From positions 3,360 through 67,359 of the forward strand of contig JAEXNA010000169.1 in assembly GCA_023447635.1 (NCBI GenBank): DNA of 64,000 nucleotides, written 5' to 3'. The position numbers and the translations under genes were made by a program. The stretch is from Vulcanimicrobiota bacterium. GTDB lineage: Bacteria; Vulcanimicrobiota; Xenobia; Xenobiales; JADMJV01. The notes under the pieces were generated by a model. That model was given only the letters and a program-made list of their open reading frames with translations, did no database searches and was not told the origin of the DNA. Below are positions 33,672 through 42,773 of the stretch, piece after piece (position 1 is the first letter of the stretch; each line of letters opens with the position of its first letter).

Positions 33672-34097
33672 ATGAGCGTAGTGAAATGGCACCCCGTTGG
33701 GGAAATGTTGGAACTGGGCAACCTGTTGCAGAGAAGCTTCGAAGGGAACGGTTTCCCTAGAGGACGCGGCGCGGGTCCCCAACTTGCCCTGGACGTTTAC
33801 GAGACCGAAGCCGAGTTGGTCCTGACCGCCTCGCTTCCCGGCGCGACTCGAGAGGATCTCGAGGTCGAGTATGAAGACCGCCTGCTCACCGTCCGCGGCA
33901 CCGTGAAGGCGCCGGAACTTCCCGAAGGCGCCAAGAGCCTGCTCCACGAGCGGCCTCACGGCAGCGTGACCCGCACCCTGCGGATCGCCCAACACCTGGA
34001 TGTGGCCAACAGCAAGGCTACCTTCACTAACGGATTGCTGGAAGTTCGGCTGCCCAAGGCCGCCGAGGCCCGCAAGAAAACCATCAGCATCGAGTAA
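33672..34097 (+). CDS. Hsp20/alpha-crystallin small heat-shock protein
   Basis: 141 residues with the alpha-crystallin beta-sandwich: LALDVYETEAELVLTASLPGATREDLEVEYEDRLLTVRG, where LPG and the DxLTV strands are diagnostic, and the C-terminal ATFTNGLLEVRLPKAAEARKKTISIE. ATP-independent holdase that keeps unfolding proteins soluble. AAGGAG is six bases before the ATG. The upstream gap of about 200 bp holds a TATACT at 33599-33604, but I found no CIRCE element. A strong terminator follows. Confidence 0.95.
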   Translation: MSVVKWHPVGEMLELGNLLQRSFEGNGFPRGRGAGPQLALDVYETEAELVLTASLPGATREDLEVEYEDRLLTVRGTVKAPELPEGAKSLLHERPHGSVTRTLRIAQHLDVANSKATFTNGLLEVRLPKAAEARKKTISIE

Positions 34098-34200
34098 GCA
34101 TCGCCTTCCTCGATATGGCGAGGCGTCATCCACGCCTCGAGATACAGGCAGACGACTATCCCCTGCGGATACCCCTCCCCATAGTGGGGCGCAACGCCCC

Positions 34201-34236
34201 GGCCCTGGAGTCCCCCTTCTCCAGGGCCCTTTTTTT
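34201..34236 (+). terminator. intrinsic terminator after hsp20
   Basis: GGCCCTGGAG (34201-34210) pairs with CTCCAGGGCC (34219-34228) around an eight-base loop and is followed by CTTTTTTTA. Confidence 0.92.
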
Positions 34237-34300
34237 ATGGGAGGGCCTGGGGAGGGCTGGTGGGAGAGGGAGAGCGGGGTCGTGAGGGAATGAGCGGCCT

Positions 34301-35443
34301 ATGACTCTGAAGCGAACCGTTGTCTGCCTGCTGGCCATGCTCTGTCTGGGGCTGCCCGCCTTCGCGCAGAACTACGCCGCCGACAAAGCGGCGGCGGACC
34401 AGTCGTTGGCGGCCAAGGATTTTCCCACCGCCATTGCGGCGTTTCGCAAGCTGGTGGCCGACTACCCGGACAAGGTCGAAGCGTACAATGCGCTAGGCTT
34501 TGCTCTGTATCTCGATAGCCAGTTCGACGAAGCGATCGTGACCTTCGAGCAGGCGCTGCAGATGGCGCCGTCGGATGACGCGGCCAAGCGCAACCTGATT
34601 CTGGCCGGCGGACGTCGGGCCCTGGAGAGCAGCTATCGCAACGGCCTGAGCCGGATCGAAGGGCTGAAGTCGCGCTTCCCCGGCCATCCTCAGCTGGCTG
34701 TCTTGGATTTCTACTCGGGTAAGCTGCACTTTCTTTACGGCTTTTCCACGCCCGCTTTCGAAGCCTGGCGCTCGGTAGCGAGGTCTCGCCCCGAATCGGG
34801 CACGGCGCTGTTCTTGAGAGCGGTGGACGCTCGCGCCAAGGGCGATGCGGCGGCGCAGAACAAGCTCTTCCAGGCGGCTTTGCAGCAGATGCCGACGGAA
34901 GAGGTGTTCCGTATCTGGGCGGCTCGACTGATGGTCGAAGCGGGCGATAACGAGCAGGCGGCGGGCCTTTTGGCCTCGCTGATGGACCGCCCGCAGTTGA
35001 CGCCGGGGGTGGCGATTGCGCTGTCGCGCTTCGAGCGGATGCGCGGGCACAGTTTGCCCGCCTATGAGCTGCTTAAGCGAACGGCCGATGTGCCCGAAGT
35101 ACTTCTCGAGCGTGCTTTGATGACTTTGCAGATGGGGGCTGCGCGCGAGGCGGTCCTGGCTGATCTGCAAAGCGCGTTAGACGCCGGGGGGGATGGAGCG
35201 ATGCTGATCCTCAGCGATGAGCCGGGAGCCAGGGTCTACCTGGACGGCACCTTGCTGGGTTCTCCACCACTGGGGCTGTACCCCAGCGAGGGAGAGCACG
35301 AGGTGCGGGTGGTTTACCAACCCCGTCCCTCGCTGTTGGCTCGGTTTCGCTCGCCCGGTGAAGGGATGATGCTGCTGCAGAGCGGCACGGCCAGCGGCCT
35401 GGATATCAGGACGGTCCCTTCGCGCAGCGAACTGCTGCCGTAA
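34301..35443 (+). CDS. secreted TPR protein with C-terminal PEGA domain
   Basis: 380 residues: signal peptide (TVVCLLAMLCLGLPAFAQ), TPRs from about 25 to 290 (DFPTAIAAFRKLVADYPDK, FDEAIVTFEQALQMAP and others), then a PEGA domain at about 300-345 (ILSDEPGARVYLDGTLLGSPPLGL, EHEVRVVY) of the kind found in surface-associated proteins. A short C-terminal extension follows. The role is unknown; TPR and PEGA both suggest binding of protein partners outside the cytoplasmic membrane. It lies ahead of the HAD pair by 55 bp. Confidence 0.8.
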   Translation: MTLKRTVVCLLAMLCLGLPAFAQNYAADKAAADQSLAAKDFPTAIAAFRKLVADYPDKVEAYNALGFALYLDSQFDEAIVTFEQALQMAPSDDAAKRNLILAGGRRALESSYRNGLSRIEGLKSRFPGHPQLAVLDFYSGKLHFLYGFSTPAFEAWRSVARSRPESGTALFLRAVDARAKGDAAAQNKLFQAALQQMPTEEVFRIWAARLMVEAGDNEQAAGLLASLMDRPQLTPGVAIALSRFERMRGHSLPAYELLKRTADVPEVLLERALMTLQMGAAREAVLADLQSALDAGGDGAMLILSDEPGARVYLDGTLLGSPPLGLYPSEGEHEVRVVYQPRPSLLARFRSPGEGMMLLQSGTASGLDIRTVPSRSELLP

Positions 35444-35498
35444 CCTCCGGCTTTCAGCGGGCCGGAGTTCGGCAACCTTTAACGAACGGATAAAGCCT

Positions 35499-36149
35499 GT
35501 GTCTTCGATTTTTGGAAAGAAACCTCTCGTCTGCCTGTGCGTCGAGATTTTCGATGTTATCGCCACCTGTCCGATGGACTCTTATAAGGAGTTCTCGGCT
35601 CAGGCCTACGGCTGCACGCCCGAACAGGTCGAGCAGGCGGTGGGGAACCACTGGGCCAACCTCGAGATGGGCAAGCTCAAGCCGGACGTCTTCTGGGATA
35701 AGGTGGGCGAGGACCTTCGCGAGATGGGGGTCGAGCATAGCGTGCCCGGCTGGAAGTTCAAGGGGATCTGGGACGGTCTGGTGGCTGACCACGTGAGCTT
35801 GAACAAGGAGATGATCGAGACGGTGCGTCAGGCCCGGACGGCCAAGATCCGCACGGTCGCTTCGACCAACATGTCGCCCGAGGTCGCCGCCGCCATGCAG
35901 AAGGTGGGCGCCTTCGAGCCGTTCAACCTGGCGGTGCTCTCCAGCCAGATCACGGCGCTCAAGCCGGCAGCGGCCGTGTTCGGACGGATGGCCAAACTGG
36001 CCCGCACCGCGCCGGCTCAGTGTCTCTACCTGGACAAAGACCCGGCCAACCTGGCGGCGGCGAAGTCGGCCGGCTACAAGACGTTAGAGTACAAAGGCGA
36101 CCCCAAAGAGACGCGTTGGGAGCTGCTGCAGCTGGGCCTGTTGGGTTAG
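35499..36149 (+). CDS. HAD-superfamily paralogue with altered catalytic motifs (probable pseudoenzyme)
   Basis: 216 residues from a GTG at 35499. It aligns along its whole length with the next protein (shared LEMGK, FW.KVG, WKFKG, the LSSQI/LSCQI and KP motifs), so the two are tandem duplicates. The nucleophile motif differs: the paralogue has VYFDIGGVVVD, here it reads LCVEIFDVIAT, so the nucleophile Asp is replaced by Glu and the DxG geometry is lost. The motif IV pair is LYLDKDP instead of LIDDMAE. The Lys of motif III is kept (LKPAA). Likely non-catalytic, perhaps a regulatory partner; this is inferred from the motifs. Confidence 0.75.
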   Translation: MSSIFGKKPLVCLCVEIFDVIATCPMDSYKEFSAQAYGCTPEQVEQAVGNHWANLEMGKLKPDVFWDKVGEDLREMGVEHSVPGWKFKGIWDGLVADHVSLNKEMIETVRQARTAKIRTVASTNMSPEVAAAMQKVGAFEPFNLAVLSSQITALKPAAAVFGRMAKLARTAPAQCLYLDKDPANLAAAKSAGYKTLEYKGDPKETRWELLQLGLLG

Positions 36150-36152
36150 TCG

Positions 36153-36791
36153 GTGTTTTTTCGACGGAAGAAGCCGATTACCACGGTCTATTTCGACATT
36201 GGCGGTGTAGTGGTGGATGCCCCCATGGACCGCTATCGCGAGCTGGGGATGGAGCTATTTGGCTGCCGAGACGACCATCTGGTCCTGTGCTCGGCCGAAT
36301 TCTTGCCGCTGCTCGAGATGGGCAAGATCACTTCGACCGAGTTCTGGGAAAAGGTAGGGCAGAAGCTAGCTTTCATGGGCATGGGTCGGGTCGTTCCGGC
36401 CTGGAAGTTCAAAGGCTTCTGGGAGAGCATCATGCTCGAGACCCTGCGGGTGCACGAAGATGTGCTGAGCCTGGTGGGGAAGCTGCGGCCGAAATACACC
36501 GTGGGGGCGCTTTCTAATACCATCAGCGAGCACGCGAACGTGCTGCAGACTCGCGGCCTCTATCAGAACTTTAGTCCGGTGGTGCTCTCCTGCCAGATCG
36601 GCATGCGTAAGCCGAACGCCGACATCTACAAGAAGGCGGCCGAGATGGCTCGCTGCAAACCGGGCAACTGCCTGCTTATCGACGATATGGCCGAAAACAT
36701 CGAAGGCGCCCTGAAGGCGGGCTATCAGGCGATCCACTTTCGCAACTACGACGAGCTTCGGCTAGAACTGCATCGCAAAGGGCTGCTTTAA
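36153..36791 (+). CDS. HAD-superfamily hydrolase
   Basis: 212 residues from a GTG three bases after the paralogue's stop. All four HAD motifs are present: nucleophile VYFDIGGVVVD, motif II GALSNT, motif III Lys in RKPNADIYKKA, and the motif IV pair LIDDMAENIEGA. The cap region is helical. A Mg-dependent phosphatase or phosphoglycolate-like activity is probable; substrate unknown. Tight linkage to the altered paralogue upstream suggests a functional pair. Confidence 0.88.
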   Translation: MFFRRKKPITTVYFDIGGVVVDAPMDRYRELGMELFGCRDDHLVLCSAEFLPLLEMGKITSTEFWEKVGQKLAFMGMGRVVPAWKFKGFWESIMLETLRVHEDVLSLVGKLRPKYTVGALSNTISEHANVLQTRGLYQNFSPVVLSCQIGMRKPNADIYKKAAEMARCKPGNCLLIDDMAENIEGALKAGYQAIHFRNYDELRLELHRKGLL

Positions 36792-36920
36792 CCCCGAAGA
36801 TGCGGGGAAGGCCGCAGGTTTTCTATCGCACCATCCGGGTTTTAGGGGAGTTTTCCGCCCCTCTGAGGTAGATTCGGGGGTGCGGGACGGTTGGCTATAT
36901 CCTCTGGTCGGAGTGACCCC

Positions 36921-38717
36921 TTGAGCGCGCCCCCAACGCCGGCCCCCCTGGTCGACTCGCGTTCCCCCTGGGAACCGCTCAAGGTTCCGATGTTCCGCGC
37001 TCTGTGGACGGCCTCCCTGATCTCGAACCTGGGAACCTGGATGCAGCAGATCGCCAACGGCTGGCTGATGACCTCATTGCATCCCGCGCCGCTGATGGTC
37101 AGTCTGGTCGAGGTCGCCAACACGCTGCCGATGGCGCTCCTGGCACTACCCGCAGGGGCGCTGGCCGACCTGATCGACCGTCGCCGCTACCTTCTGGTCA
37201 CCCAGACCTGGATGTTGATCGCTTCAGGGCTGATGGGGCTACTGACCTACACCGGCTATATGACGGCGCCGCTGCTGGTGCTGTGCACCTTCGTGATGGG
37301 TCTCGGAGTGGCTTTGAACTCTCCCGGTTGGCACTCGGTGACACCGGAAGTGGTGCCGCGCCCGCAACTGTCTTCGGCTATCGCTCTGAACGCCATGGCC
37401 ATCAACGGGGCTCGCGCGGTCGGTCCGGCGCTGGGCGGTATTCTGCTGCTGTGGGCCGGTCCGGCGGTCGCCTTTTTCTTGAACTCGGCTTCGTTTTTGG
37501 CCGTCCTGCTGGTCTTGTGGAGTTGGAGGCGGCAGCCGCGACCGGTAGCCGCGCCCGAGCGGTTTTCTTCGGCGATGAAGGTGGGGCTGCGTCACGTCCG
37601 CCACTCTCCCCGCCTGCGCACGGTGACCTGGCGCTCCGCCTCCTTTGTCGTCTGCTCGAGCGCGCTCTGGGCCACTCTGCCTCTGCTTTGCGAGCAGGTC
37701 TACGGATTCGACTCGCGAGGTTACGGCGCGATGGTGGGCTCCTTCGGTCTGGGCGCCGTCATCGGAGCCGTCGGTCTGTTGCCCTGGCTGCGCCGCCGGT
37801 TGGAGCTGAACCGGATCGTCTCGGGCGGCTGGCTTCTCTTTGTCGGGGTATTGTTCTCGCTGTCTTCGCTGGACGGCGGATGGCTGCCGTGCCTGCCCAT
37901 GCTGGTGGGTGGCGCCTGCTGGATCTGTATTCTTTCGAATCTGCACCTGGTGGTGCAGACGGCGGCTCCTCCCTGGGTGCTGGGTCGGGCGATGTCGATC
38001 TATCTGCTCTGCTTTTTTGCCGCCGCCAGTTGCGGCAGCTTCCTGTGGGGCGTGGTAGCCCAGCAGATCGGGCTGGTCCAGGCTCTGCGGGTGGCGGGAA
38101 GCGTGCTCTTGTTCACTTCGTTGGGCGGGTTGATCGCGCCGTTGGCCTCGAGCGAGGGGCAGAACCTCGAGCCGTCCCACGCCTGGGAGCATCCCGAGAT
38201 GACCATGGAGCCGCCGATGGATCACGGTCCGATCCTGGTCACGGTCGAATACGAGATCGAGCCCGAGGACGGTCCGGCTTTCCGCGAGGCGGCCGAGCGG
38301 TTGCGGGCTTTCCGCTATCAGAGCGGGGTGCGCCAGTGGGGCATCTTCGTGGACATCGCCGACCCGACGCGCTACCGAGAGGTCTATCTCGAGGAAAGCT
38401 GGGGCGCCCATATGCGCGCCCACGCCAGGGTGACCGCTTACGAGACCGAGGTGGCGGGCCAGGTCTACGCTTTCCACCGCGGTCCGACCTCGCCTCCGGT
38501 GACCCATCACGCTTACTGCAACCAGCGCTTCCCCGCCGAAGAGTCGTCGTCCGCGCCGTCGCCGCGCGTCTATCCGACCACCTCGCGGGGGGTTCCGCTG
38601 TGGTTTGTGGACGACCTGTCGACCTTCGAGAGCGAGCCCGAAGTGGGGCCCGAGGCGGTCATCGAACCCTCCGAAGCGGCCTCCGAACCCGCGTCGGAAG
38701 TCGAGAGTCCGAACTAG
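36921..38717 (+). CDS. MFS transporter of the EntS/MFS_3 type with C-terminal ABM-like domain
   Basis: 598 residues from a TTG at 36921, seven bases after GGAG; an earlier TTG at 36891 is less well placed. About twelve membrane segments run from residue 25 to 410, starting MFRALWTASLISNLGTWMQQ, typical of EntS/MFS_3 exporters. After them comes a soluble domain near 440-530 (ILVTVEYEIEPEDGPAF, RWG-like RQWGIFVDIADPTRYRE, EESWGAHMRAHARVT), similar to antibiotic biosynthesis monooxygenase folds and common in this family. The C-terminal Glu/Pro/Ser tail is low complexity. The cargo is unknown; siderophore or lipid export are the known uses. Confidence 0.85.
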   Translation: MSAPPTPAPLVDSRSPWEPLKVPMFRALWTASLISNLGTWMQQIANGWLMTSLHPAPLMVSLVEVANTLPMALLALPAGALADLIDRRRYLLVTQTWMLIASGLMGLLTYTGYMTAPLLVLCTFVMGLGVALNSPGWHSVTPEVVPRPQLSSAIALNAMAINGARAVGPALGGILLLWAGPAVAFFLNSASFLAVLLVLWSWRRQPRPVAAPERFSSAMKVGLRHVRHSPRLRTVTWRSASFVVCSSALWATLPLLCEQVYGFDSRGYGAMVGSFGLGAVIGAVGLLPWLRRRLELNRIVSGGWLLFVGVLFSLSSLDGGWLPCLPMLVGGACWICILSNLHLVVQTAAPPWVLGRAMSIYLLCFFAAASCGSFLWGVVAQQIGLVQALRVAGSVLLFTSLGGLIAPLASSEGQNLEPSHAWEHPEMTMEPPMDHGPILVTVEYEIEPEDGPAFREAAERLRAFRYQSGVRQWGIFVDIADPTRYREVYLEESWGAHMRAHARVTAYETEVAGQVYAFHRGPTSPPVTHHAYCNQRFPAEESSSAPSPRVYPTTSRGVPLWFVDDLSTFESEPEVGPEAVIEPSEAASEPASEVESPN

Positions 38718-38728
38718 CCAAGCCTTAA

Positions 38729-38902
38729 CGGACCTATCCGGCTGCCCCCTCTGATCAGAGCGCCAGCCTCAGTCTCTGCTTCTACTTCTACGGCGAGTCG
38801 GCCCAGGAGGTCAGCGAACGTGGTGCATCGCTGTGGCAAGCCTGGCTAAGCGAACAGTTCCCTTCGACCTCGACCGCCACCGCCCACTGCGAGGTCGAAT
38901 AG
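38729..38902 (+). pseudogene. decayed gene fragment (C-terminal remnant)
   Basis: After the MFS stop, a frame from 38729 to the TAG at 38902 reads as natural protein (SLCFYFYGESAQEVSERG, WQAWLSEQF, CEVE at the end) but has no start codon and is preceded by TAA at 38726. The same strand encodes the neighbours. It looks like the 3' end of a truncated gene; a sequencing-level frameshift from the MFS gene is a less likely alternative. Confidence 0.4.
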
Positions 38903-38960
38903 CCCGACCTTACCGGCCCACCAGGGATAAGCGCGAGGAGCCCTCGAAGCCCCGAACGGG

Positions 38961-41900
38961 ATGTTAGAGCTCATCGTATGGATCGCCGGGGCCTCGCTGA
39001 TCTGCGCCGTGGTGCTCGGGGCCCACGCCCTGCGCTCTGCTTACAGTCTGGCGCCGATCTACGTCTGTCTGGGGTTCGTAGCCTCGACCATGATGTGGCT
39101 GGTCACGGTGGGCGCGCGCATCGAGTTCTACAACCTGACCGCGCTGTGGGGTAGCACCTTCTTCGGCGCTATGCTGATCGGCGTCTTCGTGCTGTATGTG
39201 TTCGACGGAACCCAGGCGGCCAGGCTCGCCCTCATGACGACCGTCGGCGTGATCCTGGCCACTTTTGCCCTGGAGTCGTCGCTGGCCTGGCAGACCAGCC
39301 GCGGCATGACCCAGATGGCGCTGGCCTGGCCAACGCCCTCTCCCCGGCTGTACTTTAGTTCGGCGCTGGTTTCGGTGATCGACCTGGTCGTCATGGCCGT
39401 GGTCTGGGAGTCGCTGCGGCGCTGGCGCTGGATGGGCTCGCTGACGGCCAGTATCTTTGCGACCCTGCTAGCCACTCTAGCTCTGGACTCGCTGCTTTTT
39501 CCCCTGATGGCGCTGGGCCGTATCCCCGAGGCACAGGCGTTGATGCAGGGCGCCCTGGCCGAACGGCTGATTCTGGTGCTCTGGCTGTCGCCCGTGCTGG
39601 GCGCCTACGTGCGCTGGCAGCAGCGGCTGAACGGCTCGGACCTGGGGCGCGGCAAGGTGCTCTCGATCCTGGTCGGCAGCGCCGCTTCGGAAAAGCGCCT
39701 GAACCGCGCCGAGGCCGAAATCCGTGAGCGGATGCGTATCGAGGACGACCTGCGACGCAGCGAGACCGCCCTTCAGACGGTATTGGACAACTGCCGCGCG
39801 GTGGTGTTCCTGAAAGACGCGCGCGGCCGCTATATGTTGATCAACCCGTTCTTCGAGCAGGCGCTGGGCGTGGGCAAAGACGCCGCCATCGGGAAGACCG
39901 ACTTCGACCTGCGCGACGCCGCCGTAGCCGACCGAATGCAAGAAGTCGACCTGAAGGTGATGGAGAGCGGCGAAGGGGTCCAGTACGAAGAAGAGCTGGT
40001 CGGTCCAGACGGTAAGACCCACACCTTCGTCACCAACAAAGTCCCGCTCTTCGACGAGAACGGCGGGGTCTACGGGCTATGCGGCTTCGCCACCGATATC
40101 ACCGAACGCAAAGCGGTCGAGAAGAAGAGCGAAGAGAACCAGCGCCGTCTGCAGCTGAATCAGCGTCGCCTGCAGATGAACCAGCGCCGCCTTCAACTGG
40201 CGATGGACGCAGCCGCCGCCGGCACCTTCGTGTGGAACTTCCACACTTCCGAAATGGAATGGGACCAGCGCTCGCTCGAAATTTTCGGACTCACCGCCGA
40301 CTCGTTCAAGGAGACCTATCTCGACTGGATGCGCCACGTCCACCCGGACGACCAGGAGCGGGTTCAGGAGACGCTGCAAGAGAGCCTGGGCGACTCCCGC
40401 TGGGAGCAGGAGTACCGGGTCGTCCGCCCGGACGGCGAGACCCGCGTTGTCTCGGCGGCGGGATACTTTACCCTGGACAGCGAGGGCGTCCCAGAGATGC
40501 TGATCGGACTGCATCTCGACGTGACCGACCAGCGAGTGGCCCAGCGCGCCCTGCACGAAGCTAAGTACGCTGCCGAGCAGGCCAATCGGGCGAAGTCGGA
40601 TTTCCTGGCCACCATGTCGCACGAGATCCGCACCCCCATGAACGCGGTCATCGGCATGACTCATCTGGTCCAGCGCACCGACCTGAACCCCAAGCAGGCC
40701 GACTACGTCAAAAAAATCGAGAGTTCGGCCAAGTCGTTGCTGGGCATCATCAACGACATCCTGGATTTCTCAAAGATCGAGGCGGGCAAGCTAAAGTTCG
40801 AAAGCGTCGACTTCGACTTGGACACGGTGCTGGAGAACCTGGCCCACCTGATGGCCGTTCGCAAGGCCGAAAAAGAGAACCTCGAGGTGCTTTTCAAGGT
40901 CGACAACGACGTACCGCGTCAGCTGAACGGCGACCCGTTGCGGCTGGGCCAGGTGTTGACCAACCTGGGCGCCAACGCTATCAAGTTCACCGAGACCGGC
41001 CAGGTGCTGGTCTCCGTGCACCGGGTAGAAGGCGAGGAGGGCTCGGTCGTGTTAGAGTTTTCCGTGGCCGACACCGGCATCGGGATGAGCATGGAAGAGC
41101 AGGACCGCCTGTTCCAGCCGTTCAGCCAGACCGACAGTTCGACGACCCGAAAATACGGCGGGACCGGACTGGGTCTGTCCATCTCGAAAAAAATGGTCGA
41201 GATGATGGACGGGCGCATCGGGGTGGAATCCGAACCCGGCAAGGGAAGTCGCTTCTTCTTCACCGCGCGTCTGTCGCTGGCCAGCGAGACCCGCCCGGCC
41301 CAGCGGCACATCAGTGCCGACCTGCGCAATCTCGAAGTTCTGGTGGCCGATGACAACGCCACCTCGCGAGAGATTCTCGAAGAGCTGCTGGCCGGGTTCG
41401 GCTATTCGGTCACCCTGTCGTCGACCGGCCAGGAAGCCGTCGACGAAGTGCGCGCCCGTGGCGACGGGAAGCCGTTCGACCTGGTGCTGTTGGATTGGAG
41501 GATGCCGGGCCTGAACGGCATCGAAGCGGCCCGCGAGATCCGTCAGGTCTGTAACGAGAAGCCGCCCGTCACCATCCTGGTCACCGCCTACGGTCGCGAG
41601 GACGTGGTGCGGTCGGCCCAGATCGCCGGGGTCAGCAACGTGCTTTCCAAGCCGGTCAACGAATCTCAACTGTTCGACGCTATCGCCACGGCTTTCGGCG
41701 GGACGCCTCAGGCCGAGCCGCTCTCGTCGGCCACGGCGGCTATCGCTTTCGGGGGGCAGCGGGTGCTGCTGGTCGAGGACAACGAGGTCAATCAGCAGGT
41801 GGCGCGGGAACTGCTCGAGCAGGCTGGCCTGCACGTGACCATCGCGAATCACGGGAAAGAAGCCGTCGACCTGCTCAAGGCCGAAAGCTTCGAACTGGTG

Positions 41901-42773
41901 CTTATGGATGTGCAGATGCCGGTGATGGACGGCTTGACTGCCACCAGACTGATCCGGCACGAGAAGATTGCGCCCAAGACCCCGATCGTGGCGATGACCG
42001 CCAACGCTATGCAGGGCGACCGCGACGTCTGTCTGGAGGCCGGGATGGATGACTACGTGGCCAAGCCGATCGAGCCCGAAGAGCTGTTGGCCACCCTGGC
42101 GCGCTACCTGCAGTCGCAAGGCGAGCAGGGGCCGACGCTGCATAGCGTGGGCGGCGAGTGGGAGTTCCCCATGATCCACGGCCTCGACCCCAAAGCGGGC
42201 CTGCGTCGGGTGGCTCACAACGCCGCGCTTTACCGCAAGCTGCTGCTGCAGTTCCGACGCGAGCAAGGGGGGGCCGCAGGCGAGATCCGCATCGCCCTTT
42301 CTCAGAGCAACGTCGACCAGGCCACCCGGCTGGCCCATAACCTGAAAGGCGTGGCTGCCAATTTGGGCGCCATCCAGATCGCTTTGCAGGCGACCGACCT
42401 GGAAAAGCGGCTTCGTGGTCAGGCGTTAGAGAACGTGGAAGGCCCGCTGGGGCTATTGGAGCGGACGATGGATCGCCTCTGCCAGGAGCTGGGGGTGCTA
42501 GAGGTAGAGCCGGCGCCGGTGCAAAAAGAGGCGCCTACAGTGGACTGGCAGGCGCTTTCCGGGGATATTCAGGCGATCCGGCCGCTGCTGGAGAGCGACC
42601 TGGAGCAGGCCATGGAGCTGGCCGAACGGCTGCTCGAACAGTACGCCGGGGTTCCCGAGCTGGGGGGGCCGCTGCGCAAGCTTCAGGACGCGCTACAGTC
42701 GTTCGACACCGACGCCGCCGGCGAGTCGCTCGACGAGATAGGAGAGAAGGTCGCAGCTCATGCTCGAGGATAA
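38961..42773 (+). CDS. hybrid sensor histidine kinase (7TM-like, PAS-PAS-HisKA-HATPase-REC-REC-HPt)
   Basis: 1270 residues. The N-terminal 215 residues are about seven hydrophobic segments of an unrecognised input domain. Two PAS domains follow (about 260-375 and 410-525), separated by a linker with three copies of NQRRLQL/M. HisKA has the phospho-His at 554 in TMSHEIRTPMNAVIGM; the HATPase has GANAIKFT, DTGIGMSMEE and GGTGLGLSIS. Two receivers carry Asp845 (LLDWRMPG) and Asp983 (LMDVQMPVMDG), and an HPt has His1126 (LAHNLKGVAANLGA). This is a full internal phosphorelay. The gene overlaps the next by 14 bp, and the neighbours make a partner-switching relay, so its output is probably the REC-PP2C protein. 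Confidence 0.93.
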   Translation: MLELIVWIAGASLICAVVLGAHALRSAYSLAPIYVCLGFVASTMMWLVTVGARIEFYNLTALWGSTFFGAMLIGVFVLYVFDGTQAARLALMTTVGVILATFALESSLAWQTSRGMTQMALAWPTPSPRLYFSSALVSVIDLVVMAVVWESLRRWRWMGSLTASIFATLLATLALDSLLFPLMALGRIPEAQALMQGALAERLILVLWLSPVLGAYVRWQQRLNGSDLGRGKVLSILVGSAASEKRLNRAEAEIRERMRIEDDLRRSETALQTVLDNCRAVVFLKDARGRYMLINPFFEQALGVGKDAAIGKTDFDLRDAAVADRMQEVDLKVMESGEGVQYEEELVGPDGKTHTFVTNKVPLFDENGGVYGLCGFATDITERKAVEKKSEENQRRLQLNQRRLQMNQRRLQLAMDAAAAGTFVWNFHTSEMEWDQRSLEIFGLTADSFKETYLDWMRHVHPDDQERVQETLQESLGDSRWEQEYRVVRPDGETRVVSAAGYFTLDSEGVPEMLIGLHLDVTDQRVAQRALHEAKYAAEQANRAKSDFLATMSHEIRTPMNAVIGMTHLVQRTDLNPKQADYVKKIESSAKSLLGIINDILDFSKIEAGKLKFESVDFDLDTVLENLAHLMAVRKAEKENLEVLFKVDNDVPRQLNGDPLRLGQVLTNLGANAIKFTETGQVLVSVHRVEGEEGSVVLEFSVADTGIGMSMEEQDRLFQPFSQTDSSTTRKYGGTGLGLSISKKMVEMMDGRIGVESEPGKGSRFFFTARLSLASETRPAQRHISADLRNLEVLVADDNATSREILEELLAGFGYSVTLSSTGQEAVDEVRARGDGKPFDLVLLDWRMPGLNGIEAAREIRQVCNEKPPVTILVTAYGREDVVRSAQIAGVSNVLSKPVNESQLFDAIATAFGGTPQAEPLSSATAAIAFGGQRVLLVEDNEVNQQVARELLEQAGLHVTIANHGKEAVDLLKAESFELVLMDVQMPVMDGLTATRLIRHEKIAPKTPIVAMTANAMQGDRDVCLEAGMDDYVAKPIEPEELLATLARYLQSQGEQGPTLHSVGGEWEFPMIHGLDPKAGLRRVAHNAALYRKLLLQFRREQGGAAGEIRIALSQSNVDQATRLAHNLKGVAANLGAIQIALQATDLEKRLRGQALENVEGPLGLLERTMDRLCQELGVLEVEPAPVQKEAPTVDWQALSGDIQAIRPLLESDLEQAMELAERLLEQYAGVPELGGPLRKLQDALQSFDTDAAGESLDEIGEKVAAHARG

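Noticed and set aside
36891..36920. Earlier TTG start of the MFS gene
   Set aside because: No ribosome site precedes it, whereas the TTG at 36921 has GGAG at the ideal distance.
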